DNA of 64,000 nucleotides, from positions 62,001 through 126,000 of the forward strand of contig ML014155.1 of NCBI GenBank assembly GCA_003615045.1, read 5' to 3'. Of this stretch, positions 28,489-39,864 are shown in pieces; the first letter of the stretch is position 1, and every line of letters starts with the position of its first letter. The stretch is from Caulochytrium protostelioides (Eukaryota > Chytridiomycota > Caulochytriomycetes > Caulochytriales > Caulochytriaceae). A model generated the notes under the pieces. It did no database searches, was not told the DNA's origin, and saw only the letters and a list, made by a program, of their open reading frames with translations. The position numbers and the translations under genes were made by a program.

Positions 28489-30803
28489 GGTCGCCTGGAT
28501 CTTGAGCAGGAACTTGACCTGAAAAAGAGGGGAAAGGGGAGGACTAGGATAGGATACGTATGATCGCAAGGAAACGCCCCCCCAAGAAACCGATTCAGGT
28601 CACATGGCAGACGAGAAAGAAGATCAGCAAAAACACAGCGTGAGTATGACAGACATCAAGGAGGTGGATCAGCATACGACGACCGCTCACACCTCATGAC
28701 CAACGGCGAACGGCGAGCGACCGCGACATCTGGCAGACGCTGTCGCATCCAACCGGCCTGTCGGCTTCGGAGAAGCGCGGCAGAACTCCGCCCATCACGG
28801 GCCCGCCATCGCGAAGATGGGAGGGGCCGCCGCGCGAGCTGCAAGATGGCGTGCTTGGGTCATCGAGCGAGGGGGGCCGGGGCAACGCCGACGATGGCCA
28901 CGACGATGGGACGACGTGATGGCCACGCGTCCGCTGACACGATAAGCCATCCGCCGCAACAGAACCATGATGGCCAAGGCTGCGCAACATCAGGCTATCA
29001 GGACATCACGGCGGCTCTCGCCGGCTGCTTTAATCGAGAGGCCGTCGCCATGCGATGGCAGAGCGCCGTGTCATTGTCCCATTTGGTATCATGAGAACCC
29101 GGGTGACACTGCATCGCAAGAGCGGCATTGCCGTGAAAATAAAACAGCCGTCGTCGTCGTCGTCGACAAGAGAGCGTGTCGTGTGGCGTCGTCTGATGCC
29201 GCGCCGTGCCGCATGAGGTATGAGGTGTGAGGCCGAAAGCAGCGGCGACGGATTTCGGGTTCTGTCGGGAGGCAACGGGGCGGACGTGTCACTTACACCG
29301 TATCGAGGCGCGTGGGGTCGCGTCGCGTCACGTCGAACCGGAGTCAAAAGGACGAGTCGAGCGGGTATCGCGCGAGCTCGGAACGTTCAAACGCAGCGGG
29401 TCGTCGTGTCGGCCGTCGCCGCCTAGCGGCGGTTCTCGTGGCCTCGCTCGCACGTTCGTCCGCGTGGCATTCTTTTTTTCTTGCCGGCCGCTCGCGCCGC
29501 GTGCCGCCGCTCGAGCGACACGTCTGGCACGCCGCGCATACCGCGGCCGCGACCGCGGGAAGCCAGGTGGGCGAACCGCCTGGCGCGCGACGCGCCTCCT
29601 CGGCCGCCTGCTGCTCGGCCGCTTGCGCGGCCCGCCGCTGCCGTTCCCGCGACCGCTCGACGCCGCCGTCCGCCGTCCGCCGCTCGACGCTTCCTCTCTC
29701 CCTCCTGCGCGAGCCCGTGGCGGCGGCGGCGGCGGCGACGACGACTGCGGCCGCTCCCCGTACGCGTGACGCCGCCGCACGGCGCGACGACGACGCCGAC
29801 GCCGACGACGCCGACGCCGGACCATGCCGAGGCCGTGGGCCAGCGTCTCGCTCGCGTCCGCACGCCTCACCCCGCCATCGCCGCCTCAGTCCGAGTCTTC
29901 CCGTCGCCGCCGCCGCCGCCGTTGTCAGAGCGCACACCCTTCGCCCGCCTCCCACCGGTCGACCCAAGCGCGGCCAAGCCGGCCCCATCCGATGCGCTCG
30001 TCGGACTCCCGCCGGCCCCCGCGCACAGACGGCGCGAGGCGCAGCAGCCAGGGACCGCGCCGTCGCCGTCGCAGCATATCGCATCGCATTGCAGTTACCC
30101 CGCGGTAACAGGACGCATGCATGGAGGTATGCGATTCCAAGGACGCGGCGCCGCGGCCCACGCTGTTCACCCGCAGGCCTCGCCTGGGCCTGACTGGTCT
30201 CGTAGAAGGCACCCCGCCCGCCAGGCCAGGCCCACGCCATCAGCGCAGCACACGCCGAGACGTCGCTGCGCCACGCAGGCGGCAGCGCCGGCGGCGGCGT
30301 CGGGGGGAGGGCAGGGGCCCAGAGGACGGCGGCGACCGGCGGCGACGACGACGCTTTGGCGATCACCCGGGTGCGCTCAGCACCTGGCGCGCAATGGCTT
30401 TTTTTTTAGCTCCGCGATGCGGAACAGCACGACCCGATAGACAACAACCTCAGGATCCCTGCATCACAGCGCGCTGTGGTCCATCGACCGGCGCCGCACC
30501 GCCGGTCTCGAGACGCGGATCCGTGCCGGCCGGCCTTCAGGGCCCTGATCCGCACGGCGCCGCCAGCCCTCGAACGCCGCCGCCGGTATCGTCGTCGATG
30601 CGATCGTCGCTGTCACTGTTGCCGCCGTCGTGAGCCGACGCCCGTCCCAGTCCACCGCCCCAGCGACCGCCGCGCGTGCGCGGCGACCGACCCCTCTGCG
30701 AAAACTCCGATCGGGGAGCGCGCTGCGCGATCCTCCCGCCACGGGCCCCCGTCGCGTGGCGCCACGGGTCGACGGCGCGGCGCGACAGCGCTGAGACGCG
30801 AGC
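28489..30803. other. 2.3 kb spacer between divergent genes, no recognised gene
   Basis: Holds the promoter of cytochrome c1 on the left and of the helical-repeat/RGG gene on the right. Between 29300 and 30450 very high GC leaves long overlapping frames on both strands (up to 340 codons on the minus strand, 319 on the plus), all Arg/Ala/Pro-rich and without a domain, so I do not call any of them. Confidence 0.4.
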
Positions 30804-33800
30804 ATGGTGCTCATCAAGCCCGACCCGGCGAGGCCGCCGCGGCCGTCGTCCGCAGCCGACGACGACCTCGAAGTGCGCGTGACCTCCACCACCGACACCG
30901 TCGACTCGGGCACCGTCGGCCCACCCCGCGGGCGGCACATCAAGACCCTGCCCGGCGAGCCGCTTGCGAAGCCGCTCGTCAAGACGCGCGGCACTGACGA
31001 TGACGATGACGACGACGACGACGACGACGACTGCAACGGCAACGGCAACGGCGATGCCAAGGAGGCCGACGAGCTCGCTTCCGAGGAGGACGAGCTCGAC
31101 GATCCCGGCTTTCAGACCGACTACCTTCCGGGCCGGCCGGCCGTCGCCTCGCCGGGCGTGCCCGCCCTTGAGCCGCCCGCCGCCGCCGCGGACGCTGGCT
31201 CACTTTTATCTCGGTTAGGACCGCCGCGGGATCCACGACGGCCGCCGCCGCCGCCGCCCTCGCGCGACCCGTCGCAGCCGGCCGCCGGGCAAGGCTGGGC
31301 CGATGCCGCCGCCGCGAAACATCCCGTTCGGGCCGCTGCGCCGCCGGCGCCCCACGGCGTCTCCGGATGGGACCGGTCGCCCGAGCTCCCGCCGCACGAC
31401 CCCGACGCCGCGCCGCTGCTGCCGGCGCTCAGCGCCCGCGCGTCCCCGCGAGACGACGACCGCGACCGCAGCCTCCCGCCCACGCATACCTTCGAGCCGC
31501 GCGGTCCGGCCTCGCGCAAAGTCAAGCGCGCAAAACATCTGCATCCAGCGGTGCCGCCGCCCGCGTCGTTCGATGCGCCCTCCGTGGCCTCCGACGGCGA
31601 CACGGCGTATAGCCTTGCGGGCGGCCATGGCGGCACGGGCGCGGGTGCCCCCGCCGCGCCGAGCATTGCGAGCGCCGCGGCGTATCAGGCTCCCCAGGAG
31701 CGCCGTCTGGAGGTGCCGTCCATGTATGCCGAAGCGCTCACCAAGTCTCTGTATGGCGTGGAGGCCAGCGCCGCCAGCTGGCGCGCGGAATGCATCCTGC
31801 AAGACATGCATGCGTCCACGGCGCCGCTGGAGGCCTCGTGTCGCGAGCTGCTGGACGTGCTCTCGCGTCGGGGCGCCATGAACGGTTTCCAGCGGCTGTG
31901 GACTTCGATGCAAAAGACGACCCTGCTCAATGACATCGCGGTCCATTGGCTCTTCCTTGTCGGGCAGATCCGCAACGGCGACGGCTCCCAGTTCGCTTTC
32001 CATGCCAAGACGATCCTGAAGACGGAAGCGCTGCGTAGCGCGGTCACTCTTACGCATCTCCAGACGCTGATCTTGCAGCTTCCTGACCAAACCCGATCGC
32101 CGCTTGTGGCTCAGGTATCACAGTTCATGCGCACGCTCGTGACCAAGACCACGATGCCGCAACTCGTCGAGCCAGTGGTGAGTCGCCTGATTGCGCTGCG
32201 ACATGTCCGGGAAGTGCTTGCATGGTTTGATGGGATGAAGGCCTTTGGCTACGGATCTTCAGACAACAAGTTGTTTCCCCGAATGGTTCATTTCCTCGTG
32301 ACCCAGGGATTCCTCAGTGAAGCCATGCGCATCTACGCTTACGCGACGCGGTTCGGCATCGAACCTGATCTGCTGCCGCAGCTCTTTGCGGCGCAGGCAT
32401 TCGAGGCCAATGCGCTGCTCGCTGCCCAGCGCGTCGCCAATGTCGCTCAAGCCGCAGAGCCCGTCGGACGTTCGAGCGAGACCGACACAATCATCGAGAT
32501 GCTGTGCCGGTCGTCGCTATCGCCTGCGCATGTGCGTCTGCTGAACGAAGTCATGCAGTTCACGACCGCGACCAACGTTGAGGCCAGCATCCAGCTGTGC
32601 CGCGCCATTCAATCGAGCGGCCACGCGGTCTGTGATCTGCCGGTCATGTGGGTCGTTTCACTGGCTCAGGCCTGCTCCGGGACGCGGCATTATACCGAAC
32701 TATTCTGCCTGTGGTACCTGCCGTACCTGCGCGAGTATGCTGAGCGGACCGGCGACGGACACGCGTCGCTGACCGCCGAGCTGGCCACCTTCTTGATCCG
32801 CCGCGCGTTGCGCTACGACCTCGTCCAAGTCGCCTTTGATGTGTATCTTCGAGCCAGCCAGCGGCGGCTCGTTCTCCCCGATGTGGTCTACGCGGCCTTC
32901 TTTGCCAATGCAGCAGCCCGCGGCCACGGCCTGATCGGGCACGTCTTTCTCGGCGCCACCGCCGGCGTGGTGCCGTATGCGTTCAGCGAGACCGAGGCGA
33001 ACGACCTCGTGATCGCGCTCGCCACCCACCGGGACGTCGAGACCGTCCAAGCCGTCCTCCGACTGCGCCGCGCCTCGGCCAGCGGCTTGTTTGGCGTCGA
33101 CGATCGCGTTCTCGTCTCGACCTTGCTCATCGAGGACTATGAAGCCTTGACCGTGTTCCTCACGCAGATCCGTGCCGCCGAGCTGATGGGCCCGGCCGCC
33201 ACCGCCGCCGTGGACGCCGCCGTGGACGCCGCCACCGAGTCGGAGCTGACGGCCGCCGACAGCGTCACCGGCGCCGCCACCACCACCACCGCGGGCAGCA
33301 CCGTCCGGAGCGCCGTCTCGAGAGCTCCGCTGCCCCTGCTCTGTCGTTTGCCGGTCGAGACGTACCAAGCCGTGTTGATGCGCCTCATCGACATGCGCAA
33401 GATGGACGCCGCATGCCAGCTCGTCCGCGCCTTGCAGCACTATAGCGCCGCGGCGCCAGCGTTGCGGGCGGATCCGCCGTTTGTCCGCTGGGCGATAGCG
33501 ACGCTGGAGCGCATGAGCCGCCACGCGCACATGCCCCTCATCGTGACGCTGTACCTGTGGGCCCTCGAGAGCGCCCGCCAGGCGCCCCACCGCGAGCGCC
33601 ATCGCCACCTCGGCGTCGTCGACCCGGACGCCATCGCGCAGGGCCAGATCGATCTCCGAGGGTGTGGCGCCCGATCGGAAGCGATGCTGACCCTGCTGTG
33701 CCATTACGAGACGTTCCAATGGCAGCGCGTCCGCCGCGCCCGCGATTACGGGCTCGACCACCAGTTCCTCATCCGGCTGCCGACGCCGCAGGAGCTGCTG

Positions 33801-34847
33801 CCCGCCGAGCAAGCCCGCCACTGGGTTGCCGACTACCAGCGCGTCTTCGAGAACGAGCTGTCCGGCGACGTGCCCTATGTGCCGCGCCGCGACCCGCACG
33901 AGTATGCGCTCGAGGCGCCGCTGCGCGCTCTGCTGCCCTGGCTCGACCGCACCATGCCGCTCGACCCAGGCCCGCCCAGCTGCGTCCGCAGCCTCGGCGC
34001 CCTGTCATTCCTCCCTCAGCCGTACACATACCAGAACGGGACGCTTCTCAGAGGCTTAGCGGGCTCGCGGCGGTCTGGCGGCGCCTCCACCATGACAAGC
34101 ATCCTCGGCAGTGCCGCACCGTCGAGTACCGCTGAATCATTGGTTTCGGATTCGCGTTTCGCGGCCTCGTCTCGGCCGCCCTCCGCTCGGCCATCCACCT
34201 CCGCGCCGCACGGAGCCCTGCGACGGCCGCGATCGCCATCGGCCGAAACGACCGGCACGGCCAGCGTGATGGGCACGGACGGCAGCCGGTTTGGCAGCGG
34301 CCCTCCTCCGGCCTGGTCAGCCGACCGCGGCAGCCGAGGCGCCGCCGGCGCCGCTGCCGCCAGCGTCAGTCATGTTCGCGGCGGCCGCGGGTTCCGTGGT
34401 GGCGGCGGCCGCGGGTTTCACGGTGGCGGCGGTCCGCCCGCGTACGGACGCCCGCAGCCCCGTGGCGGGTATGTAGCTTCCCCGGCGCCGGCCGCCGCGG
34501 CCGCCGCATCGTCGACATTCCGCCCCGTCGACGAAGCAGCTTTGCGCCGTCGAGCCCAGCATGCGCTGGCACGGGACTCCGACTCGGACTCCGATGACGA
34601 TGCGCCGCCGCTGACGCCGCAGCAGAAGCGGGAATGCGCCATGCGTGCCGTGGTGCGCGATGTCCTGGAGAAGCGGCTCGCCGACCAGGGCATCACGGGC
34701 GACGCGGCCGATGCGCGCATCGACCTGATCAGCAAGCACGTGCTGCGGATGCCACGGATGGGCGCGCTCGGCGAGGACAACTTTGCCGGCTCGGTGCCCA
34801 AAATCCTGCGCGATCTGCACGCCGCAGGGGACCCCCTCGTCATGTGA
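30804..34847 (+). CDS. Large helical-repeat protein with RGG region, function unknown
   Basis: 1347 residues, single exon, start in good context (gagcATGg). Residues 1-290 are disordered and acidic, with an unbroken run of 12 aspartates near 65. Residues 300-1080 are predicted mainly alpha-helical with a spacing that suggests pentatricopeptide-like or related helix-turn-helix repeats (for example FPRMVHFLVTQGFLSEAMRI, then YAYATRFGIEPDLLPQLF). A Gly/Arg stretch with RGGRGFRGGGGRGFHGGGG lies near 1190-1215, typical of RNA-binding proteins. The end has an acidic SDSDSDDD cluster and a conserved-looking helical C-terminus (RDVLEKRLADQGI). I do not recognise the family; RNA binding is inferred from the RGG region and the PPR-like repeats only. 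Confidence 0.7.
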   Translation: MVLIKPDPARPPRPSSAADDDLEVRVTSTTDTVDSGTVGPPRGRHIKTLPGEPLAKPLVKTRGTDDDDDDDDDDDDCNGNGNGDAKEADELASEEDELDDPGFQTDYLPGRPAVASPGVPALEPPAAAADAGSLLSRLGPPRDPRRPPPPPPSRDPSQPAAGQGWADAAAAKHPVRAAAPPAPHGVSGWDRSPELPPHDPDAAPLLPALSARASPRDDDRDRSLPPTHTFEPRGPASRKVKRAKHLHPAVPPPASFDAPSVASDGDTAYSLAGGHGGTGAGAPAAPSIASAAAYQAPQERRLEVPSMYAEALTKSLYGVEASAASWRAECILQDMHASTAPLEASCRELLDVLSRRGAMNGFQRLWTSMQKTTLLNDIAVHWLFLVGQIRNGDGSQFAFHAKTILKTEALRSAVTLTHLQTLILQLPDQTRSPLVAQVSQFMRTLVTKTTMPQLVEPVVSRLIALRHVREVLAWFDGMKAFGYGSSDNKLFPRMVHFLVTQGFLSEAMRIYAYATRFGIEPDLLPQLFAAQAFEANALLAAQRVANVAQAAEPVGRSSETDTIIEMLCRSSLSPAHVRLLNEVMQFTTATNVEASIQLCRAIQSSGHAVCDLPVMWVVSLAQACSGTRHYTELFCLWYLPYLREYAERTGDGHASLTAELATFLIRRALRYDLVQVAFDVYLRASQRRLVLPDVVYAAFFANAAARGHGLIGHVFLGATAGVVPYAFSETEANDLVIALATHRDVETVQAVLRLRRASASGLFGVDDRVLVSTLLIEDYEALTVFLTQIRAAELMGPAATAAVDAAVDAATESELTAADSVTGAATTTTAGSTVRSAVSRAPLPLLCRLPVETYQAVLMRLIDMRKMDAACQLVRALQHYSAAAPALRADPPFVRWAIATLERMSRHAHMPLIVTLYLWALESARQAPHRERHRHLGVVDPDAIAQGQIDLRGCGARSEAMLTLLCHYETFQWQRVRRARDYGLDHQFLIRLPTPQELLPAEQARHWVADYQRVFENELSGDVPYVPRRDPHEYALEAPLRALLPWLDRTMPLDPGPPSCVRSLGALSFLPQPYTYQNGTLLRGLAGSRRSGGASTMTSILGSAAPSSTAESLVSDSRFAASSRPPSARPSTSAPHGALRRPRSPSAETTGTASVMGTDGSRFGSGPPPAWSADRGSRGAAGAAAASVSHVRGGRGFRGGGGRGFHGGGGPPAYGRPQPRGGYVASPAPAAAAAASSTFRPVDEAALRRRAQHALARDSDSDSDDDAPPLTPQQKRECAMRAVVRDVLEKRLADQGITGDAADARIDLISKHVLRMPRMGALGEDNFAGSVPKILRDLHAAGDPLVM

Positions 34848-35263
34848 CCTTGTCTCGAGACGCCATGATGAGCGACGGCGGGCGGCGGGCAGGTGTCCCG
34901 ACAAGCCACAATCGAGATAGATACGGCGCGTGCATTCTATCTTTTCTTTTCCTATGGCGTCTCATCTCGCATCATGCGAGGGGGTCGGACCCCTCGACTG
35001 CTGACTTGCGCTGCACTCTTATGGACGCCCCCTCTCCAGCAAAATGTCATCTCCATCATTATCTGCTCAATCATAAATCAGATGGAACAGATCGCGCCGA
35101 TGGGTGGGCGCACCAGCGTCGCGAATCGGACCGGATCGTGGAATTCCAGAACGTTCATCGGCACGCGCTCTCGTGTGTAGTCGGCGACGACTCTCAACGG
35201 CATCCCCATTTCGCGGTATTTGTTTCTGTGATTGACCGCTTCTTCTCATGCGTGTAGACTGAG
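34848..35263. other. Short spacer, nothing recognised
   Basis: AT-richer than the flanking genes; should contain the 3' end of the helical-repeat gene and the promoter of the glutamine-rich gene. An in-frame TAG at 35255 limits the start of the downstream gene. Confidence 0.4.
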
Positions 35264-36138
35264 ATGTGGTGCAATCCGAGTGCCCTGGCCGTGGTGGCGC
35301 AGGCCGGTCGGCCCCGCGATCGGGATATGCGCGCGGCGGCACCACAGCACAAGATCCTGTGTATGCCACGTCCGGCTGCCGTGCCGCCGATTCAGAAACC
35401 GAACGCGCCAAAACGCCGGCCTGCGAGCCATCCGCAGGCTGGCAGCATGCGACCGCCGATACCATCGAATCAGCCGCCCAGAAAGGCGATGCCGTGTCCG
35501 CAATCACAGCCGCCGTTGCAGCAGCAACGCCACGCGATGCCCGCCGGGCGCGCCTCTCAGTCGCTGAACCAGTATAAAACGCGGAAACAGAAGCAGCTCA
35601 TGAAGCAGCAGAAGCAGCAACAGAGGATGCCGCTGATCGCTAAGCCGATACAGTCGATGATATCACCTGTTCCCATGCAGCAGCAGAGCCAGTTGGTGCA
35701 ACAACTGCAGCAGCAGCCCATGCAGCGGCAACAGCAGCAGCCCATGCAGCATCCTGTGGAGCAGCTAGCTCAATGGCGACAGCAGCCTATGCAGCAGCCA
35801 ATGCAGCAGCTACAGTCAACAAGACAACAGTCGCAGCAATCAATGCAAGATATCCCGATAAAGATTTCAGCGATGCAGCCACCGCAGCAACGCGTAAATC
35901 TGCAGCAGCCGGTCATTCAACAGCAGCAGCAGTGGTGGCCGGCAAACCGGCAGACGCTGTTAAACCAGCAGCCATCGCCATCGCCGTCCTCGTCCTCGTC
36001 TGAGCCATTGATCATGACGCGCCAGCAGCTGCTCCAACAGTATCAGCAGCGCCGGGATCAGGCTTTGAATGCGTCGCCGTCCCAACAAACAATGGTCGAC
36101 TTCACGCAGCCGTTCGCGCATTTACCGTGTTCGGTTCC

Positions 36139-36204
<66 letters not shown>

Positions 36205-37783
36205 AGCCCTGGATGGGCCCATGTATCAGCGGCCTATGTATGAGCAGCAGCAGCACCAGCAGCACCAGCAGCACCAACAGGAGCAGGAGCGGCAACACAG
36301 TAGCGTGAGCCGATCAGTCCCGACTCAGCCGTCATTGCCGATGCAATCATTGCAGCAGCAGCCGATGTATCCGCAGCAGTGCAACACGGAGAATCCGCAG
36401 CACATGAGCCCGGCAGCTTCCAGCAACAGCATGCTACTAAATGGGTCTGCTTCCCAAAATGACATGCCAACCACGCCCGCAGCCGCAACTTGGTCGCATC
36501 AATACATGATGTCCTCGCCCTCCCAAGCGCGGCCATCTACACAGCGTCCTATCGTCGCTGACAAGATGCCAGGCATGGTGATGGCGCCGCCGCCATCGGC
36601 TCTGTCGGTCCCGAAAGGCACGGTCAAACTATCAAAGGGACAGCGTCATCGGCGCAATCGGGCCGCTCGTGCCGCCGCAGCGGCGGCGGCTGCGATAGCG
36701 GATGCTCCTCGTCCCCGTCTCGACACCATCGAACCCGCTCAAGTTGGTGGCCATGCCGCCGTCCCCGTGGGCGCCACCGGCCCACTATTTGATTCGAATG
36801 ATCCGAGGCCCGTCGCATCAACGCATGGCCTGCTACCAGAGCAGAATCCCACATCGTCATGCGTGATGCAGGTCGCCTCGGCCACAATGCCGATACCGAT
36901 GGTGGCGCCTGCCGTTACGCCGCAACGCCGCTTGCCGCCACTCACGGGTCTGGAGATCCGGTTGACGGAAGGGCCGCTGATCAATGCGCGACCGACGGCG
37001 TCACGCTGTGTCCAACAGATGACGCTTGTGCCGGTCATGAACGGAATTCACACCATGGCCTCGCAGCCGGCGACGGCCATGCCGATTTCGGTGAACGCGG
37101 CACCGTTGGACCCGCCACGCATGGGCCAAGCGTCTTTGCGCCAGGCCGCGATGAGCTCAACGAGCATAGTTCCATCCGCAAGTACGATGAACACCCCTCA
37201 GGGGGCGATGCAGTCATCACCTGCGAATGCGATACACCTAGGCCCCTCCGCGATCGATTCTCTGTCCTCGAATTCGCGGCAGAAGCAAGACTTCGGCGGG
37301 ACGGGCGACGACTGGAATCACTGCCAGCAGCACCAGATGCAGCAGCAGTCTGTGATGCACCGACCACAGCAACAACCAACATCTGTCACCTCGACGCCTT
37401 CGCAGCAGAATCACAATGTCATCCATCAAAATGTGACGCTGTCTCAGTCCACTGATATGAATCAGAAACACCAAGGTGGCAACTTCTGGAATCAAGATCG
37501 GCGTTTAGAACCAGCACATGTTACGCAAAAGAATGACTTTCCACCGGTTACGCAGATGAGATCGGCGATGCCTGCGCAGAAGCATCAGCAGCAACAGCAA
37601 CAGCAACAGCAGCACCAGCACCAGCACCAGCACCAGCACCAGCACCAGCACCAGCACCAGCACCAGCACCATTTCCAATCGCCGCATCAGCAACGTCAGC
37701 AACCAAATCAGCAGTCATGCCATCCGCAGCACCAGTATCGACAACAGCAACAGCAGCCCCTGCAGCAGCCACAGCTACAACAA

Positions 37784-37818
<35 letters not shown>

Positions 37819-38167
37819 CCAGCAACAGCAGCAACCTCAATTTTCAAAACAACAGCAACATCCGCAGCCGTGTTATTATAGGAAGCAACAGCAGGTTAAC
37901 ATGCAAGATGTGGGCGCAAACGCTTTTGTGTTCGCTTCTATGCTGGCGCCTAGCGTCAGAACATCTCACGGCCTCGGCCAGAACCAGCAGCAAAATCAGC
38001 CTGCCTCGCTAAGCGCCCATCTGGGGGCAACGCGCCCGAACCGTCCTGGGGACAAACAACCCAAGCAAGGATCGACACCTTCTCGACGCATGGAGGCTTC
38101 CGGAAAACTCGCGAAATCTCATGCGCGGCCTCCCTACATGCCTCTGTCACGCCATGAGCGGCGGCGT

Positions 38168-38199
<32 letters not shown>

Positions 38200-38710
38200 G
38201 CGCCCTGCCATCCCTTCGGTCCAACCCCCCAAATCGGGGCGAAGCGCCGGCGGGCCCCAACGGACCAACGAGCCGTCTGCCGAAGCCATGGCATTTGCGC
38301 TGCCCGTGCCCAGCCCTTCTTCCGCGATCAGCAGTATGCCACGATCGGCGATTCATACTACTGCGGCCGACGGCGGGAATGGGCCCCTGCACAACAGGCA
38401 GGCGATGCATCGCGACCAAAAGACCTTTATGAATAGCTGTGGCGTCCTATCGTCGAACCCGCAGGGGCTTCCGAGTCCAGAGGAAATGCCGCCGCTGGGT
38501 CCGATGAACATTGCGGATATTGCGCCCGCGGCCGAGGCAGCCTCCGTGCCACATCATACATGTGATCCTTCCAGGACATATGGAAAGCAGTGCAATTTCA
38601 TGCCAACGCGATTACCCATGCAGACGCCCGCTCCCATGGACTTTATGCAGCAGCAGCAGCAGCAGCAGCAACCCATGATGTGGCAGCAACGTACGAATGG
38701 CGTCTACTGA
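35264..38710 (+). CDS. Glutamine-rich low-complexity protein, function unknown
   Basis: 1148 residues from the first ATG after an in-frame stop. Glutamine dominates throughout, with Met, Pro and His. A pure CAG run at about 36139-36201 encodes over 20 consecutive Gln, and a CACCAG run at 37614-37670 encodes a His-Gln repeat. A smaller CAG run lies near 38167, and another near 38648 by the C-terminus. The only segments of normal complexity are short: GTVKLSKGQRHRRNRAARAA (a basic, NLS-like patch before an Ala run), RLPPLTGLEIRLTEG, and PPYMPLSRHERRR. Frame conservation over 3.4 kb despite a mixture of CAG and CAA codons suggests real coding selection. The composition is that of prion-like transcriptional or RNA-granule proteins; no domain supports more. 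Confidence 0.65.
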
Positions 38711-39477
38711 CACGATGATTCGCGCATAACAGAGAGAGTTGTACCGAAGATTTATTGATACATACCCTGGTCCATTTATCATACGGCTCTGGCAGGGGAA
38801 CCGGGTTTCAGGACCACATTCGTCTGGGCGTACACTCCGGTCTCGCAGAGCGGGGTGGCCGTCGTCGGCTCGGCCGGGGAAGCACCCGCACCGGGTCAGC
38901 ACTTGAGCAGCGCAGCCTGCCCAAAGCCGGAGCCCTCTCTAGTGGATGGGAACATGGGTTAAAACCCGTCACGCGAGAGACGGTAGGAAAGAGGCGGGAG
39001 AAAGGAATGTTTTCTCGGTATTCAGAAATCAGGGAATAAGCGACGGTCCTCGATCTGGCCGTAGACAACAGCATCGCCCGCCGGGCTTGGCAAAAAGGTG
39101 TGAGGGACGAAGGGGTCATTGGGGCGGGGCAGAGCGGGGCAGAGCGGGGGGGGATGTTGGCGGGGCGGGATACGACCCACCGGCGGCCTGGGCGTCGGGG
39201 TTTTTGGCTACAGCCCGCATCGGGCTAAGGGGCTCGATGACGGCCCGCCAATGTATACGACCACTTCGACGGAGAAGACGCTCCGACCGCTTTCTCATAT
39301 GGATCGCCGGCCCCGCTGAGCCCCAGTGCATCATCCCCTACGATTCTCATCGCTGTCATCTTCATCGCGGACACCAAGACTGAATCGTCGCATCACGCTC
39401 ATCTCAGCAACCGCTGAACTCCTCTCCCCAGGTATTTTCCCCGCCGCCTATCCCATCGCCGTTCTCTTTCTGTCACC
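38711..39477. other. Spacer with GC-box-like repeat
   Basis: No domain-bearing frame. A ggggc(a)gagc motif repeats at about 39120-39160 (ggggcggggcagagcggggc and so on), 320 bases above the next start codon. It may be a promoter element or simple sequence. Confidence 0.4.
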
Positions 39478-39864
39478 ATGGCCAAGTCGCTCCGCTCGAA
39501 GCGGGAACGCAAGTTCCGCAACATCCGTCGTGATACCATCCACGGCCCGTACGAGAAGGCTCGTCTGGAACGCCTTGCGGCGCGCCAGGCCGAGGTCAAG
39601 ACAGTCGAAGAGGAGGACGTCCGCTGTGGCAACGTGCCCGGCGTGCTGCCCGAAATCAACATGGCTTCGCTCGTGGCAGCGCGCAGCGCGCCGCGCACCG
39701 ACAGCGCGACGGACACCGATGGCGACGTTGCCATGGGCGACAAGGAGACCGCCGACCGGATCTTCCGCCTTGCGACCATGAGCCGCGCGGATCGCCACCG
39801 CTTCCTCCGGGGTGAGAAGAAGCGTCAGGCCCGTGCGCGCCAGTCCAGCGTCAAGGCTGCTTAA
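39478..39864 (+). CDS. LLP/DUF2423-type small basic nucleolar protein
   Basis: 128 residues beginning MAKSLRSKRERKFRNIRRD, the signature N-terminus of the LLP homologue/DUF2423 family, followed by HGPYEKARLERLAARQAE. The end is again basic (RFLRGEKKRQARARQSS). Family members are small nuclear or nucleolar proteins linked to ribosome biogenesis. The start context is good (caccATGg). Between the two basic ends lies an acidic stretch (TDTDGDVAMGDKE). No introns. Confidence 0.85.
   Translation: MAKSLRSKRERKFRNIRRDTIHGPYEKARLERLAARQAEVKTVEEEDVRCGNVPGVLPEINMASLVAARSAPRTDSATDTDGDVAMGDKETADRIFRLATMSRADRHRFLRGEKKRQARARQSSVKAA

Noticed and set aside
28489-28569. Upstream extension of cytochrome c1 (27 codons)
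   Set aside because: Contains a pyrimidine tract and CAG that look like a splice acceptor, and its residues do not resemble a leader.
29344-30366. 340-codon minus-strand frame and overlapping plus-strand frames of 293 and 319 codons
   Set aside because: All have Arg/Ala/Pro/Ser composition, overlap one another on both strands and show no domain; expected where GC is this high.
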